Shown here piece after piece: positions 27,351 through 35,327 of a stretch of DNA of 64,000 nucleotides (its first letter is position 1; every line of letters begins with the position of its first letter). This DNA is from Herbaspirillum sp. LeCh32-8 (lineage in GTDB: Bacteria; Pseudomonadota; Gammaproteobacteria; Burkholderiales; Burkholderiaceae_D). Below the pieces are notes generated by a model that made no database searches, was not told where the DNA came from, and was given only the letters and a program-made list of their open reading frames with translations. The stretch is from assembly GCF_017814915.1 (NCBI RefSeq), contig NZ_JAGIPZ010000005.1:124001-188000 (forward strand), read 5' to 3'. A program made the translations under genes and the position numbers.

Positions 27351-28298
27351 TTACAGCTCCAGCACCAGCCGCTCCTGCCCGGCCCAGGACACGCAGGTGC
27401 ACATGCCCTGCGCGCGCATCGCCGGCGTCAGGCAGACGTCGCGATGCAGCGGTTCGCCTTCCACTACCTGGGCATAGCAACTGCCGCATTCCCCGCGCTT
27501 GCATTCGTAGGAGACGAATACGTCGGCCGCAATCAACGCATCGAGAATCGAGGTGCCGGGCGCGACTTCCACCGTCATCTGCGACAGGCTCAACTCCACC
27601 GTCAGCGGCGCATCCCCTGCCTGCGCGCGCGCGCCGAAACTCTCGAAGTGCAGCGCCTGCGCCAGCCAGCCCAGCCGCGCCCCGGCCTCGGCCAGCGCCT
27701 GCAACAGCGTCGCGGGGCCGCAGGCATAACAATGGTCGCCGGCACGATACTCGCCCAGCAACTGCGCCGGATCGGCCCTCCCCGCTTCGGCGGAGAGGTG
27801 CTGCAGCAGCGTCGCCGCCGGCAATGTCTGCAAGTCTTTCTGCAGCACCAGCCGCTCGGCGCTGCGCGCCAGGTAGTGCAGCGTGAATGCCCGCCCTTGC
27901 GCCTGCAATGCATGCGCCATCGAGACCATGGGCGTGATGCCGATGCCCCCGGCCACCAGCAGGGTGCGCCCGCCATCCCTGGCCGGCGCCAGCGGAAAAC
28001 TGTCGAACGGGCCATCCACCTCCAGCGCGACGCCGACGGCAAACTCGTCGTGCAGGCTCACTGATCCGCCGCGGCCGCCTTCCTCGCGCTGCACGGCAAT
28101 ACGGTAGACCTGCGCCTCGCCGGGCGCCCCCACCAGTGAATAATGCTTCTCGTGCTCGCGGCCCTGGCTGTCGGCAAAGCGCAGCACGATATGCGAACCG
28201 GCGCGCCACGCGGCCAGCGCTGCGCCGTCGGCGCGGCGCAGCTGAAACTCCTTCACGGCCGCGCCGTGGTCGATGATGTTGTCGATGGTGTAGCGCAT
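27351..28298 (-). CDS. VanB/phthalate-dioxygenase-reductase-like oxidoreductase
   Basis: A 315-residue reductase with an N-terminal FMN/FAD-binding barrel (about 1-100), a central NAD-binding domain (GGIGITPMVSMAHAL) and a C-terminal plant-type 2Fe-2S ferredoxin domain whose ligands are in CKRGECGSC followed by a distal Cys (DVCL). The family passes electrons from NADH to Rieske oxygenases such as vanillate demethylase. Here no oxygenase gene is adjacent; instead it lies 46 bp after a flavin/PNPOx-fold protein gene, which may be its partner. A GAGGA ribosome binding site precedes the ATG. Confidence 0.88.
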   Translation of the reverse strand: MRYTIDNIIDHGAAVKEFQLRRADGAALAAWRAGSHIVLRFADSQGREHEKHYSLVGAPGEAQVYRIAVQREEGGRGGSVSLHDEFAVGVALEVDGPFDSFPLAPARDGGRTLLVAGGIGITPMVSMAHALQAQGRAFTLHYLARSAERLVLQKDLQTLPAATLLQHLSAEAGRADPAQLLGEYRAGDHCYACGPATLLQALAEAGARLGWLAQALHFESFGARAQAGDAPLTVELSLSQMTVEVAPGTSILDALIAADVFVSYECKRGECGSCYAQVVEGEPLHRDVCLTPAMRAQGMCTCVSWAGQERLVLEL

Positions 28299-28344
28299 GA
28301 TGAATCCTCGGGTGAAGTCAGATGGTTCGGACCATTCAAATCGG

Positions 28345-29274
28345 TCAGGCCGATACCGGCGGGTTGAAGGGAGAGGCGTCGAGGTATTCCCACTCGAGCG
28401 GCTGCAGCGCCTCGCGCAGGATCCACTGCTCTACCGTGAACTCGAAGAAGCGGCCGGTGCCGCCGGTGTCGTTGCCCGGATCGGGTTGATCCCACAGCAC
28501 CGATCCCGTGCCGGTCAGCTGCAGCAAACGACCGCCGGCGAAATCGGGAATGCACAGGCCGGCGCGCGGATCGAGCCGGAAGTTGCCAAAGGTGTTGAAC
28601 ATGCTGTTGCCGTTGAAGTCGGGAATGCGCAAGGTGCTCTCGTCGACGATGTGGACGAAGCCCACGCCGCCGCCGCGATGCGAGGCATCGGCGCCGGCCC
28701 CTGCATGGCGGCTGGCCACGAAGAGCGTGTCGGCGCCGCGCACGATGTCTTCCACGCTGCCGCGCAGCACCCGGCCGCGCGCCGCCCGCGCCGGCAAACT
28801 CACCTCGCCCATCGAGCGCAGGTGGCGTCGCTGGATGTAGCGCGGGCAATTGGGATAGGCCTCCTGAATCGCCACCTCCATGCCGTCCTCATCCAGGCGA
28901 CTCACGTTGCCGTTGACGCGGTAACGGCGACGACTGCCCAGCTCGATGAAGAGCATGCCGAGATCCTTGTTGTGCGCGATGTTGCTCCACAGTGGATCGT
29001 CCGGATCGCGCAGCGCTGCGGGAATGTCAAAGCTGATCGCGCTGCCGTCGCCGGTATGCATGAAGCCGGGCTTGCCGAACACCAGCGAGGCCCAGAGCCG
29101 CCCGGTCGCGTCGACGCTGCCCAGCGCCGCCATGAACTGCTTGGCAATAAAGGGGCGCGCGCCGGCAATCACGGTGGCGCTCACCATCGCCGCATTGCGC
29201 GCGGCAATCGACGCTTCGCCGGCGTTGTCTTGCGCCTCGCGCTCGCCGGGGTGAAAGATGTGTTGCTTGTCCAT
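28345..29274 (-). CDS. pyridoxamine-5'-phosphate-oxidase-fold flavin-binding protein
   Basis: A 309-residue protein with a split-barrel PNPOx-like domain (RLWASLVFGKPGFMHTGDGSAISFDI and LGMLFIELGSRRRYRVNGNVSR), probably binding FMN. Its second half repeats barrel-like segments (VGFVHIVDESTLRIPDFNGN, GNFRLDPRAGLCIPDF), suggesting a duplicated barrel. The start MDKQHIFHPGEREAQ at 29274 has an AGGAG site. It is first in a two-gene leftward operon with the VanB-like reductase, and a LysR regulator diverges 133 bp away. Function is unknown; a reductase-fed flavin oxidase is a reasonable guess. Confidence 0.8.
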   Translation of the reverse strand: MDKQHIFHPGEREAQDNAGEASIAARNAAMVSATVIAGARPFIAKQFMAALGSVDATGRLWASLVFGKPGFMHTGDGSAISFDIPAALRDPDDPLWSNIAHNKDLGMLFIELGSRRRYRVNGNVSRLDEDGMEVAIQEAYPNCPRYIQRRHLRSMGEVSLPARAARGRVLRGSVEDIVRGADTLFVASRHAGAGADASHRGGGVGFVHIVDESTLRIPDFNGNSMFNTFGNFRLDPRAGLCIPDFAGGRLLQLTGTGSVLWDQPDPGNDTGGTGRFFEFTVEQWILREALQPLEWEYLDASPFNPPVSA

Positions 29275-29407
29275 GCTGCTCTCCTGTGCTGCCGGCAACG
29301 ACGCCGGAGGCGCCGCCCTGCGGTTTGCTGATGGACGGATTTTGCGAAATAATGCGGCGAACAAGAATAGGCGTCGATTGCAAATCAGTATTTCGCAGGG
29401 AGGAACA

Positions 29408-30307
29408 ATGGATCAGATCCACTTGATGAACGTCTATGTTGCAGTCGGGGAAGAAGAGAGTTTCGCCGCTGCCGCACGGCGCCTGGATTTGTCGCCGGCC
29501 GCCGTGACGCGCGCCGTCTCGGCGCTGGAGGAACGACTGGGCGTGAAGCTGCTGGTGCGCACCACCCGCTACGTCAGGATGACCGAGGCCGGACGCCGCT
29601 ACCTGGACGACACCCGCAACATCCTGGCCAGCATCGAGGAAGCCAACGAGGCCGCCGCCGGCATCAACGCCGCGCCGCGCGGCAACCTCACCGTCACTGC
29701 GCCGGTGCTGTTCGGCAAGTTGTTCGTCACGCCCAGCATCGTGCAGTTCCTCAAGCAATACCCCGAGGTCGAGGTCAGCGCGCTGTTCCTCGACCGTCTG
29801 GTCAACATGATGGACGAGGGAGTGGATGTGGCCGTGCGCATCGGCCACCTGCCCGACTCCAGCCTGAAGGCGCTGCGCGTGGGCCAGGTGCGCCGCATCC
29901 TGTGCGCCTCGCCCGAGTATCTGGCGCAACACGGCACGCCGCAGCATCCGGCCGACCTGCTGCGCCATACCGTCATCGCCGCCAGCGGCGTCTCACCGCG
30001 CGTGGAGTGGAAATTCGGCGCAGTCGACGACCCCACCATGGTGCGCATGAAGCCGCGCCTGACCGTCACCAGCAACGACGCCGCCATCGAGGCGGCGACC
30101 GCCGGCTTGGGCATCTGCCGCCTGCTGTCCTACCAGATCCCGCGCGAGCTCGACAGCGGACAACTCCAGGCCATCCTCTCCGACTACGAAGAGTCCCCCT
30201 GGCCGGTGCACGTGCTGCATCGCGAAAGCAAGTACGGTTCCTCCAAGGTGCGCATGTTCATCGACCTGCTCGTGCAGCAGCTGCGCAGCCATCCCCACCT
30301 GAACTGA
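29408..30307 (+). CDS. LysR-family transcriptional regulator
   Basis: A 299-residue regulator with an N-terminal HTH (MDQIHLMNVYVAVGEEESFAAAARRLDLSPAAVTRAVSALEERLG) and a CrgA-like effector domain. GGAGGAAC precedes the ATG at 29408; the upstream in-frame extension is rejected because it overlaps the divergent promoter region. It diverges from the PNPOx-fold/VanB-like pair, which it probably regulates. Confidence 0.9.
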   Translation: MDQIHLMNVYVAVGEEESFAAAARRLDLSPAAVTRAVSALEERLGVKLLVRTTRYVRMTEAGRRYLDDTRNILASIEEANEAAAGINAAPRGNLTVTAPVLFGKLFVTPSIVQFLKQYPEVEVSALFLDRLVNMMDEGVDVAVRIGHLPDSSLKALRVGQVRRILCASPEYLAQHGTPQHPADLLRHTVIAASGVSPRVEWKFGAVDDPTMVRMKPRLTVTSNDAAIEAATAGLGICRLLSYQIPRELDSGQLQAILSDYEESPWPVHVLHRESKYGSSKVRMFIDLLVQQLRSHPHLN

Positions 30308-30383
30308 GCTCTCGCCACAGCGTCGAGATGACGTGCCGTTAGGCTCCCTACGCGCCATTACGCGCCACGCAATAATCATCACC

Positions 30384-30755
30384 ATGAAAGCAGCCATCAT
30401 CATCCTGTCCGATCCGAAGGCCGGCGAAGAAGCGCTGGGCCGCATGTTCAACGCCCTCGCCGCCGCTTACGACTTCAAGCAGAAAGGCACCGACGTCGGC
30501 ATCTACTTCCAGGGCACCGGCACCCGCTGGCCGGGCGTGCTGGCCGATGCCAAGCATCCCATCCATGCCTTGTTCAAGGCGGTGGAAGACAAGATTGTGG
30601 GCGTGTCCTGCGGCTGCGCCGACGTGTTCGGCGCGCGCGAGGACGTAGAGAAAGTCGGCTTCGACCTGATCACCGACAACAGCGTGCCCGGCACCTCGGG
30701 CCTGCCCAGCATCGCCCAGATCGCGGCCGAAGGCTATACCGTCTTCAACTTCTGA
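30384..30755 (+). CDS. DsrE/DsrF-like family protein, 123 aa
   Basis: A small cytoplasmic protein of the DsrE-like fold (MKAAIIILSDPKAGEEALGRMFNALAAAYDFKQKGTDVGIYFQGTGTRW). A conserved CxC (Cys76, Cys78 in VSCGCADVFG) could carry a persulfide or disulfide. Family members take part in sulfur relay or are uncharacterised; no sulfur-relay partner is adjacent. It is convergent with the sugar-acid kinase gene. Confidence 0.8.
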   Translation: MKAAIIILSDPKAGEEALGRMFNALAAAYDFKQKGTDVGIYFQGTGTRWPGVLADAKHPIHALFKAVEDKIVGVSCGCADVFGAREDVEKVGFDLITDNSVPGTSGLPSIAQIAAEGYTVFNF

Positions 30756-30798
30756 TCCGCAGCTACCCTCGCGCGGAACCGGGCAACGTAAGCCAGGT

Positions 30799-32148
30799 TC
30801 AGGTTCCGTGCAGCAGCAACTCGAACAGCTCGGCAGGGCCCATCTGCCCGCCCTTGAGCATCAATTCCACGCCATCAAGGTGCGGCTCTTGCGCATGGGC
30901 GCGGCACAGCGCCACGCCGGCCGATAGCTGGCCGACGTAAGACAGTCCCCAGATATCGAGCGCCCTGAGCGCATGGCTGGAGGTGTCGCCGCCGGCCACG
31001 CCCACGCGCGACAGCGGCGTTGCTTGCAATACCCGGCGCAACAACTCGCCACAGGCCATCGCCAGGCGCTGCGCTGCGCCCTCCCCCGCCAGCAGCTGCC
31101 GTTCCTCCACGGGAGCGGAGGTGCAGGCCAGCATGTTGCGCCCGCTGCGCAGGCCTTGCGCAATACGTGTGACGGTGGCGGCAAGATAGGCCTCATCGCC
31201 TTCGCACAAACGCTGCGCATCGAGCAACAACCGGTCGTAAGCCTGCGCCGCACTGACCTGCTGCTCGGTGATCGGCGAGAGGCTGCCGGCCAACACGAAC
31301 ACCGGCCCGCGCGCAGGCGCAATGCGTGCCTCCTGTGATGCCTGTTCCGCCTGCTCCCCCTCCTGCCCCAACCACCCCTCGCCGTGCCAGTACGCCGCCA
31401 GGCTTTGCACCACGCTGCTGGCGCCGATGGCCAGCAAATCCTGCTGCTCGGCGCTACGCCAGATGGCGCGGCCGATGGCGTTCAGGTCGGCCGCCGCGGA
31501 GACGTCGAACAACACAGCATCGGAATGCGCCTCCAGCGCCGCGTCGATCTGCGCCTGCAGCGCCTGCGCATCGGCGTAGCACGGATAGTGCAGGCCGGCG
31601 ACCTGCAGCCCCTGGCGTTGCAGATGAATGCGCAGGTCGGCCTCGTCCATGGGCGTGACGGGATGCTGACGCATGGTCGGATGGCGGTCGATGCGCACCA
31701 CCTCGCCACCGGCCTTTTCGGCGGCGTACAGCTGGCTGAACAGGCAATAGCGGCGCAGGTTGGGCTGGCCGCCGACGATGGGCACGAAGCGGTTGGCGAT
31801 GCGCGCGCGCCAGATGCGCAGCGCGGCGCCGATGTTGCCGATGTGGGGCGCGCTGTCGAAGGTGGAGCAGATCTTGTAGTGCGTGACCGGCGCGCGCAGG
31901 CTGGAGAAGAAGGCCGACACCGGCTCCAGCTCGGCACGCATCTGCGCCTCATCCATGGAACGTGCCGCGCCCGCGATGCCCAGGCAATCCAGCCGGCCGG
32001 CCGCGCTCAGCTGCGCCGCATCCGGCACATGCAGGAACAGCAAACTGCGCAAGCCGGCCAGCGTGGCCGTGGCCAGCGTATCGGTGGCGCCGGTGAAGTC
32101 GTCGCCGTAGAAGGCGATCTTGGGACGACCGTCGAGGAAGGAAGACAT
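30799..32148 (-). CDS. four-carbon acid sugar kinase family (DUF1537), OiaK/OtnK-like
   Basis: A 449-residue kinase. The N-terminal substrate domain begins KIAFYGDDFTGATDTLATA (GDDxTGA motif) and the C-terminal nucleotide-binding domain has VGVAGGDTSSHALRAL. The family phosphorylates four-carbon acid sugars (OtnK, DtnK) or 3-oxo-isoapionate (OiaK). It is the last gene of the LacI-controlled operon, 27 bp after the RuBisCO-like gene. The pairing with a RuBisCO-like protein is the arrangement of OiaK with OiaT/OiaX, so the product probably feeds that enzyme. Start ATG 32148 is preferred; a GTG one codon upstream is possible. Confidence 0.85.
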   Translation of the reverse strand: MSSFLDGRPKIAFYGDDFTGATDTLATATLAGLRSLLFLHVPDAAQLSAAGRLDCLGIAGAARSMDEAQMRAELEPVSAFFSSLRAPVTHYKICSTFDSAPHIGNIGAALRIWRARIANRFVPIVGGQPNLRRYCLFSQLYAAEKAGGEVVRIDRHPTMRQHPVTPMDEADLRIHLQRQGLQVAGLHYPCYADAQALQAQIDAALEAHSDAVLFDVSAAADLNAIGRAIWRSAEQQDLLAIGASSVVQSLAAYWHGEGWLGQEGEQAEQASQEARIAPARGPVFVLAGSLSPITEQQVSAAQAYDRLLLDAQRLCEGDEAYLAATVTRIAQGLRSGRNMLACTSAPVEERQLLAGEGAAQRLAMACGELLRRVLQATPLSRVGVAGGDTSSHALRALDIWGLSYVGQLSAGVALCRAHAQEPHLDGVELMLKGGQMGPAELFELLLHGT

Positions 32149-32175
32149 CACGTCGGCTGGCTCACGGCGACGCCA

Positions 32176-33468
32176 TCACTTCAGCCTGGCGCCATAGAAG
32201 GCGATGGCGCGCTGCAGCTCCGGCGCCTGCTTGGCGTACTCGTCCAGCGCGATGCCGGCGCGCGCCGCTTCCCAGGCCTGGCGCAGGCTGGCCACGCCAG
32301 CGGCGGCGCCGTCCGGATGCGCGAGGATGCCGCCGCCGGAAAGGAAGATCACGTCACTGCTGTTGATCGCGTCGAAGGTGGGGCGCACGGTGCCGGCCCA
32401 CTGGCCGTTGGAAAACACCGGCATCACGGAGTCGCCGTCGGACATCTCCGCCAGGCAGGCGCGCGCCGACTCCACCACCTCGTCATTGCCTTCGGAGAAC
32501 TTGCCGTTCAAGCCGTGCACATGCAGGTGATCCACGCCAGCCAGCCGCCACAGCGCCTGATAGGCCGGATAGGAAATCCCCAGCAAGGGCTCGCGCGACA
32601 TCATGCCGAAACCATTGCGATGGCCGTGCAGCGCCAGCGAAGTGCTACGACGCAAACTTTGCACCGCGGAGTAGCCGCACCAGTTCAAGCTGACCATGGC
32701 GCAACTGCCGCCCTCGCGCTCGATCAGTTCGGCATGGCGGCGCATGCTGTCGAGGTCGTCGCTGATGTTGAAAGCCACCATGACGTTGCGCCCGCTTTTT
32801 TCGCGATACGCGCGCACCTGCCGCATCACCGCGCGCACCCGCTGCTCCAGCGGCGCATGCGCGGGATTGGCGCAGACCTCGTCATCCTTGATGAAGTCGA
32901 CCCCGGCCTCGCACAGGCGCGCCACCAGCTCGCCGGTCTCGTCCGGCGACAGGCCGACATTGGGCTTGATGATGGTGCCCAGCAGCGGCACGTCAGCCAC
33001 GCCGGTCAATCTGCGGGTGCCGGCGATGCCATGCCGCGGCAGGTCAAACTGGCGGCGATAGGCGGGCGGCAATTTCACATCCAGCAGGCGCAGCCCGGTG
33101 ACTTCGCCCAGGTCGAACAGGTTGCCGGCGACGGTGGCAGCCAGCGTCGGCAAATTGGGACCGACGTTATCCACCGGGAAGGAAATGCGGATGCGCGCGC
33201 GACGATACGGCCCGGCGATGCGCTGGCGCTGCTGCCAGGCATTGGGCAGACTCGCTTCGGCCACGCTCTCCAGTTCGTCGATGGCCTCCACCACCGCACG
33301 CGCGCGGTCGCGCAGCTGGTCGGTCTCGCCCTGCACGCGCACGAAGGTGCCGCAGGACTGCTCGCCGGCCATCACCTCGGCCACGGCGGCCGGGTCCAGC
33401 GGCGTCTCGATCAGGTAGTCGGCGCTGAAGCGACTGCCGTCCGTCGGCAGGATGGCGGGGCCCATCAT
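32176..33468 (-). CDS. RuBisCO-like protein (form IV), OiaT/OiaX-like
   Basis: A 430-residue homologue of the RuBisCO large subunit. Using spinach numbering from memory, it keeps the carbamylated Lys201 with Asp203 and Glu204 (DFIKDDEVCAN), His294/Arg295 (LHGHRN), His327 (HLHVHG), loop-6 Lys334 (LNGKF), Ser379 (VFSNG) and the GGG phosphate loop. Lys175 is kept (TIIKPNVG) but Lys177 is replaced by Asn. That pattern fits a non-carboxylating RuBisCO-like enzyme acting on an enolisable phosphorylated keto acid. Its ATG overlaps the VOC gene stop (TGATG). A DUF1537 kinase follows. Confidence 0.88.
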   Translation of the reverse strand: MMGPAILPTDGSRFSADYLIETPLDPAAVAEVMAGEQSCGTFVRVQGETDQLRDRARAVVEAIDELESVAEASLPNAWQQRQRIAGPYRRARIRISFPVDNVGPNLPTLAATVAGNLFDLGEVTGLRLLDVKLPPAYRRQFDLPRHGIAGTRRLTGVADVPLLGTIIKPNVGLSPDETGELVARLCEAGVDFIKDDEVCANPAHAPLEQRVRAVMRQVRAYREKSGRNVMVAFNISDDLDSMRRHAELIEREGGSCAMVSLNWCGYSAVQSLRRSTSLALHGHRNGFGMMSREPLLGISYPAYQALWRLAGVDHLHVHGLNGKFSEGNDEVVESARACLAEMSDGDSVMPVFSNGQWAGTVRPTFDAINSSDVIFLSGGGILAHPDGAAAGVASLRQAWEAARAGIALDEYAKQAPELQRAIAFYGARLK

Positions 33469-34007
33469 CACAGCGTGCTCAGGTCGGGGAAGGCGCGCAC
33501 CGGATCGCTGCCGTCCCAGCCCTCGGACGACTCGCGGATGATGCGAAACACCTTGCCCTTGGGGCCGGCCACTTCCGACAACTCGATCACGGTGCCGGGG
33601 TGGTACTCGGTCTCGAAGTAGACGAAGCGCCCGCGCTCGCCGACTTCGCCGCTCATGCCCACCTTCCAGCCGCGCGCCAGCAGCAGCTGCAGGTCGCGAT
33701 CGAAATCCTCGGTCCAATAGGCCACGTGCTGCAGGCCGGTCTGGCCGCCCTTCATGAAATCGCGATACATCGACGGCGTGTCGCTGCGCGCCTGGATCAG
33801 CTCGACCTGCACGCCGCCCGAGTTGGCCAGCGCCACCGAGTTGTGGATCTCGTAGGGCTGATCCTTATAGCGGTAGTTCTTCAGCGGCACCCGCTCCATG
33901 TAATAGAACGGGCCGACGCCCAATACCTCGGTCCAGTACTTCATCGCGGCTTCGATATCGGCCACGACGTAGCCCAGCTGTTTGATCTCTCCGAGAAAGC
34001 GGCTCAT
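33468..34007 (-). CDS. VOC-superfamily (glyoxalase/dioxygenase fold) protein
   Basis: A 179-residue protein with paired beta-alpha-beta-beta-beta modules typical of the vicinal-oxygen-chelate superfamily: first module IKQLGYVVADIEAAMKYWTEVLGVGPFYYMER, second GLQHVAYWTEDFDRDLQLLLARGWKV with ELSE at the usual metal-ligand Glu. Such proteins are metal-dependent isomerases, lyases, dioxygenases or epimerases. It sits between the binding-protein gene (33 bp upstream) and the RuBisCO-like gene (overlapping), so it probably catalyses a step on the same substrate. An AAGGA site precedes the ATG. The exact reaction is unknown. Confidence 0.82.
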   Translation of the reverse strand: MSRFLGEIKQLGYVVADIEAAMKYWTEVLGVGPFYYMERVPLKNYRYKDQPYEIHNSVALANSGGVQVELIQARSDTPSMYRDFMKGGQTGLQHVAYWTEDFDRDLQLLLARGWKVGMSGEVGERGRFVYFETEYHPGTVIELSEVAGPKGKVFRIIRESSEGWDGSDPVRAFPDLSTL

Positions 34008-34040
34008 GGTTTTCCTTGTGATGTGGACGGGACAGGCGTG

Positions 34041-35078
34041 TTACGCCAGCTTTCCGGTGTATTTCTCCAGCAGCCCCCAGGCCTCGTCGCCGAACTTCTT
34101 GTGCCACTCGGCGTAGAAGCCGGCCGAGCGCAGCTTGGCGCGGAAGGCGGCATTGTCGATCTCGTTGAACTGCAGGCCCTTGGCCTTCATGTCGGCCACC
34201 AGCGATTCGTTCAACGCCTTGACGTCGACCCGCTGCTTCACGCCGGCCTCGTTGATGTTGCGCGTGACGATCTCCTGCAGGTCCTTGGGCATGCGCTCGA
34301 AGGACTTCTTGTTACCCATGAACCAGAAGCCGCTCCAGACGTGGTTGGTCATCGAGCAGAACTTTTGCACCTCGTAGAACTTGACGGTGGCGATTACCGC
34401 CAGCGGATTTTCCTGGCCTTCCACGATCTTGGTCTGCAGCGCCGAATACACCTCGGCGAAGTTGATGCTGGTGGGCGAAGCGTCGAAGCCGCGGAAGAGC
34501 GAGGTCGCCAGCGGACTGGGCGGCACGCGCAGCTTCATGCCCTTGAAGTCTTCCGGCTTGGCGATGGCGCGCGTGCTGGTGGTGACCTGTCGATAACCGT
34601 TGTCCCAGCATTTCTCGAACGCGAACAGGCTGGTCTTGGCCGCGATCTCGCGCCGCACGTAGGCGCCGAGCTCACCGTCCATGGCCGCCCACACCTGGCT
34701 GTAATCCTTGAAGGCGAAGCCCACGCCGCTGATCTGCCCGGCCGACACCAGCGTGCCCAGCACCTCCGGCGAGATGGTGAAGAAATCGATGGCGCCCGAA
34801 CGCACCTGCGACAGCATGTCGGTGTCGGTGCCGAGCTGGCCGTTGGAATACACCTGCAGCTCGACCCGGCCCTTGGATTCGGCTGAGATCTTCTCGGCCA
34901 TTTCCTTGGCGCGCACGTTCATCGGGTGCGACATCGGCAGGTTGTTGGCGTACTTCAGCGTGAATTCGGCGGCATGCGCCTGCGTGCCGTACAGGCCCGT
35001 GGCCGCAGCGGCGGAAACCAGCGTCGCCTTCTTCAGAAAATCGCGGCGGCTGGAAAAGTTGTCATCCGGCTGGTTCAT
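34041..35078 (-). CDS. TRAP transporter substrate-binding protein (DctP family)
   Basis: A 345-residue periplasmic binding protein for a carboxylate or acid-sugar substrate. The N-terminus has a twin-arginine signal (SSRRDFLKKATLVSAAAATGLYGTQAHA), and the mature part starts AEFTLKYANNLPMSHPMNVRAKEMAEK, the DctP pattern. The conserved Arg region is [19 protein letters not shown] site precedes ATG 35078. It heads the operon VOC / RuBisCO-like / kinase. The membrane partners DctQ and DctM are not in the window, so it must pair with distant permease subunits. Confidence 0.88.
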   Translation of the reverse strand: MNQPDDNFSSRRDFLKKATLVSAAAATGLYGTQAHAAEFTLKYANNLPMSHPMNVRAKEMAEKISAESKGRVELQVYSNGQLGTDTDMLSQVRSGAIDFFTISPEVLGTLVSAGQISGVGFAFKDYSQVWAAMDGELGAYVRREIAAKTSLFAFEKCWDNGYRQVTTSTRAIAKPEDFKGMKLRVPPSPLATSLFRGFDASPTSINFAEVYSALQTKIVEGQENPLAVIATVKFYEVQKFCSMTNHVWSGFWFMGNKKSFERMPKDLQEIVTRNINEAGVKQRVDVKALNESLVADMKAKGLQFNEIDNAAFRAKLRSAGFYAEWHKKFGDEAWGLLEKYTGKLA

Positions 35079-35327
35079 CGTCGTCTCCCAATGATGTTGT
35101 GTGGGCGGATGGCCTGCCGGCTCTTTTTTCCGCCTTTGCTGATGATGTTTTCTGATTCGATTTGATTTAGACTTTGCCGGCACACCACATGCCGCAACGT
35201 CGCCGTTTTCATGCAGTTTCTGTCTCATCGCATCTGAAGCAAGGCGCAGAATATCGCCGCCTGATCGCACCGGTCAAAGTCCGTTTCTGATGGTTTTTGA
35301 TGGTTTCATGTTTTCAGCAGACAGGCC

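Noticed and set aside
27262-28209. Second leftward frame (315 codons) overlapping the VanB-like gene
   Set aside because: A frameshifted, Arg/Gly/Ala-rich shadow; the ferredoxin and NAD motifs are in the other frame.
31384-33621. 745-codon rightward frame opposite the kinase and RuBisCO-like genes
   Set aside because: It crosses two well-supported genes on the other strand and has no recognisable domain.
35079-35327. LacI operator palindrome between the binding-protein and lacI genes
   Set aside because: Only direct repeats (TTGATGGTTT-like) were found, no convincing inverted repeat of the LacI type.
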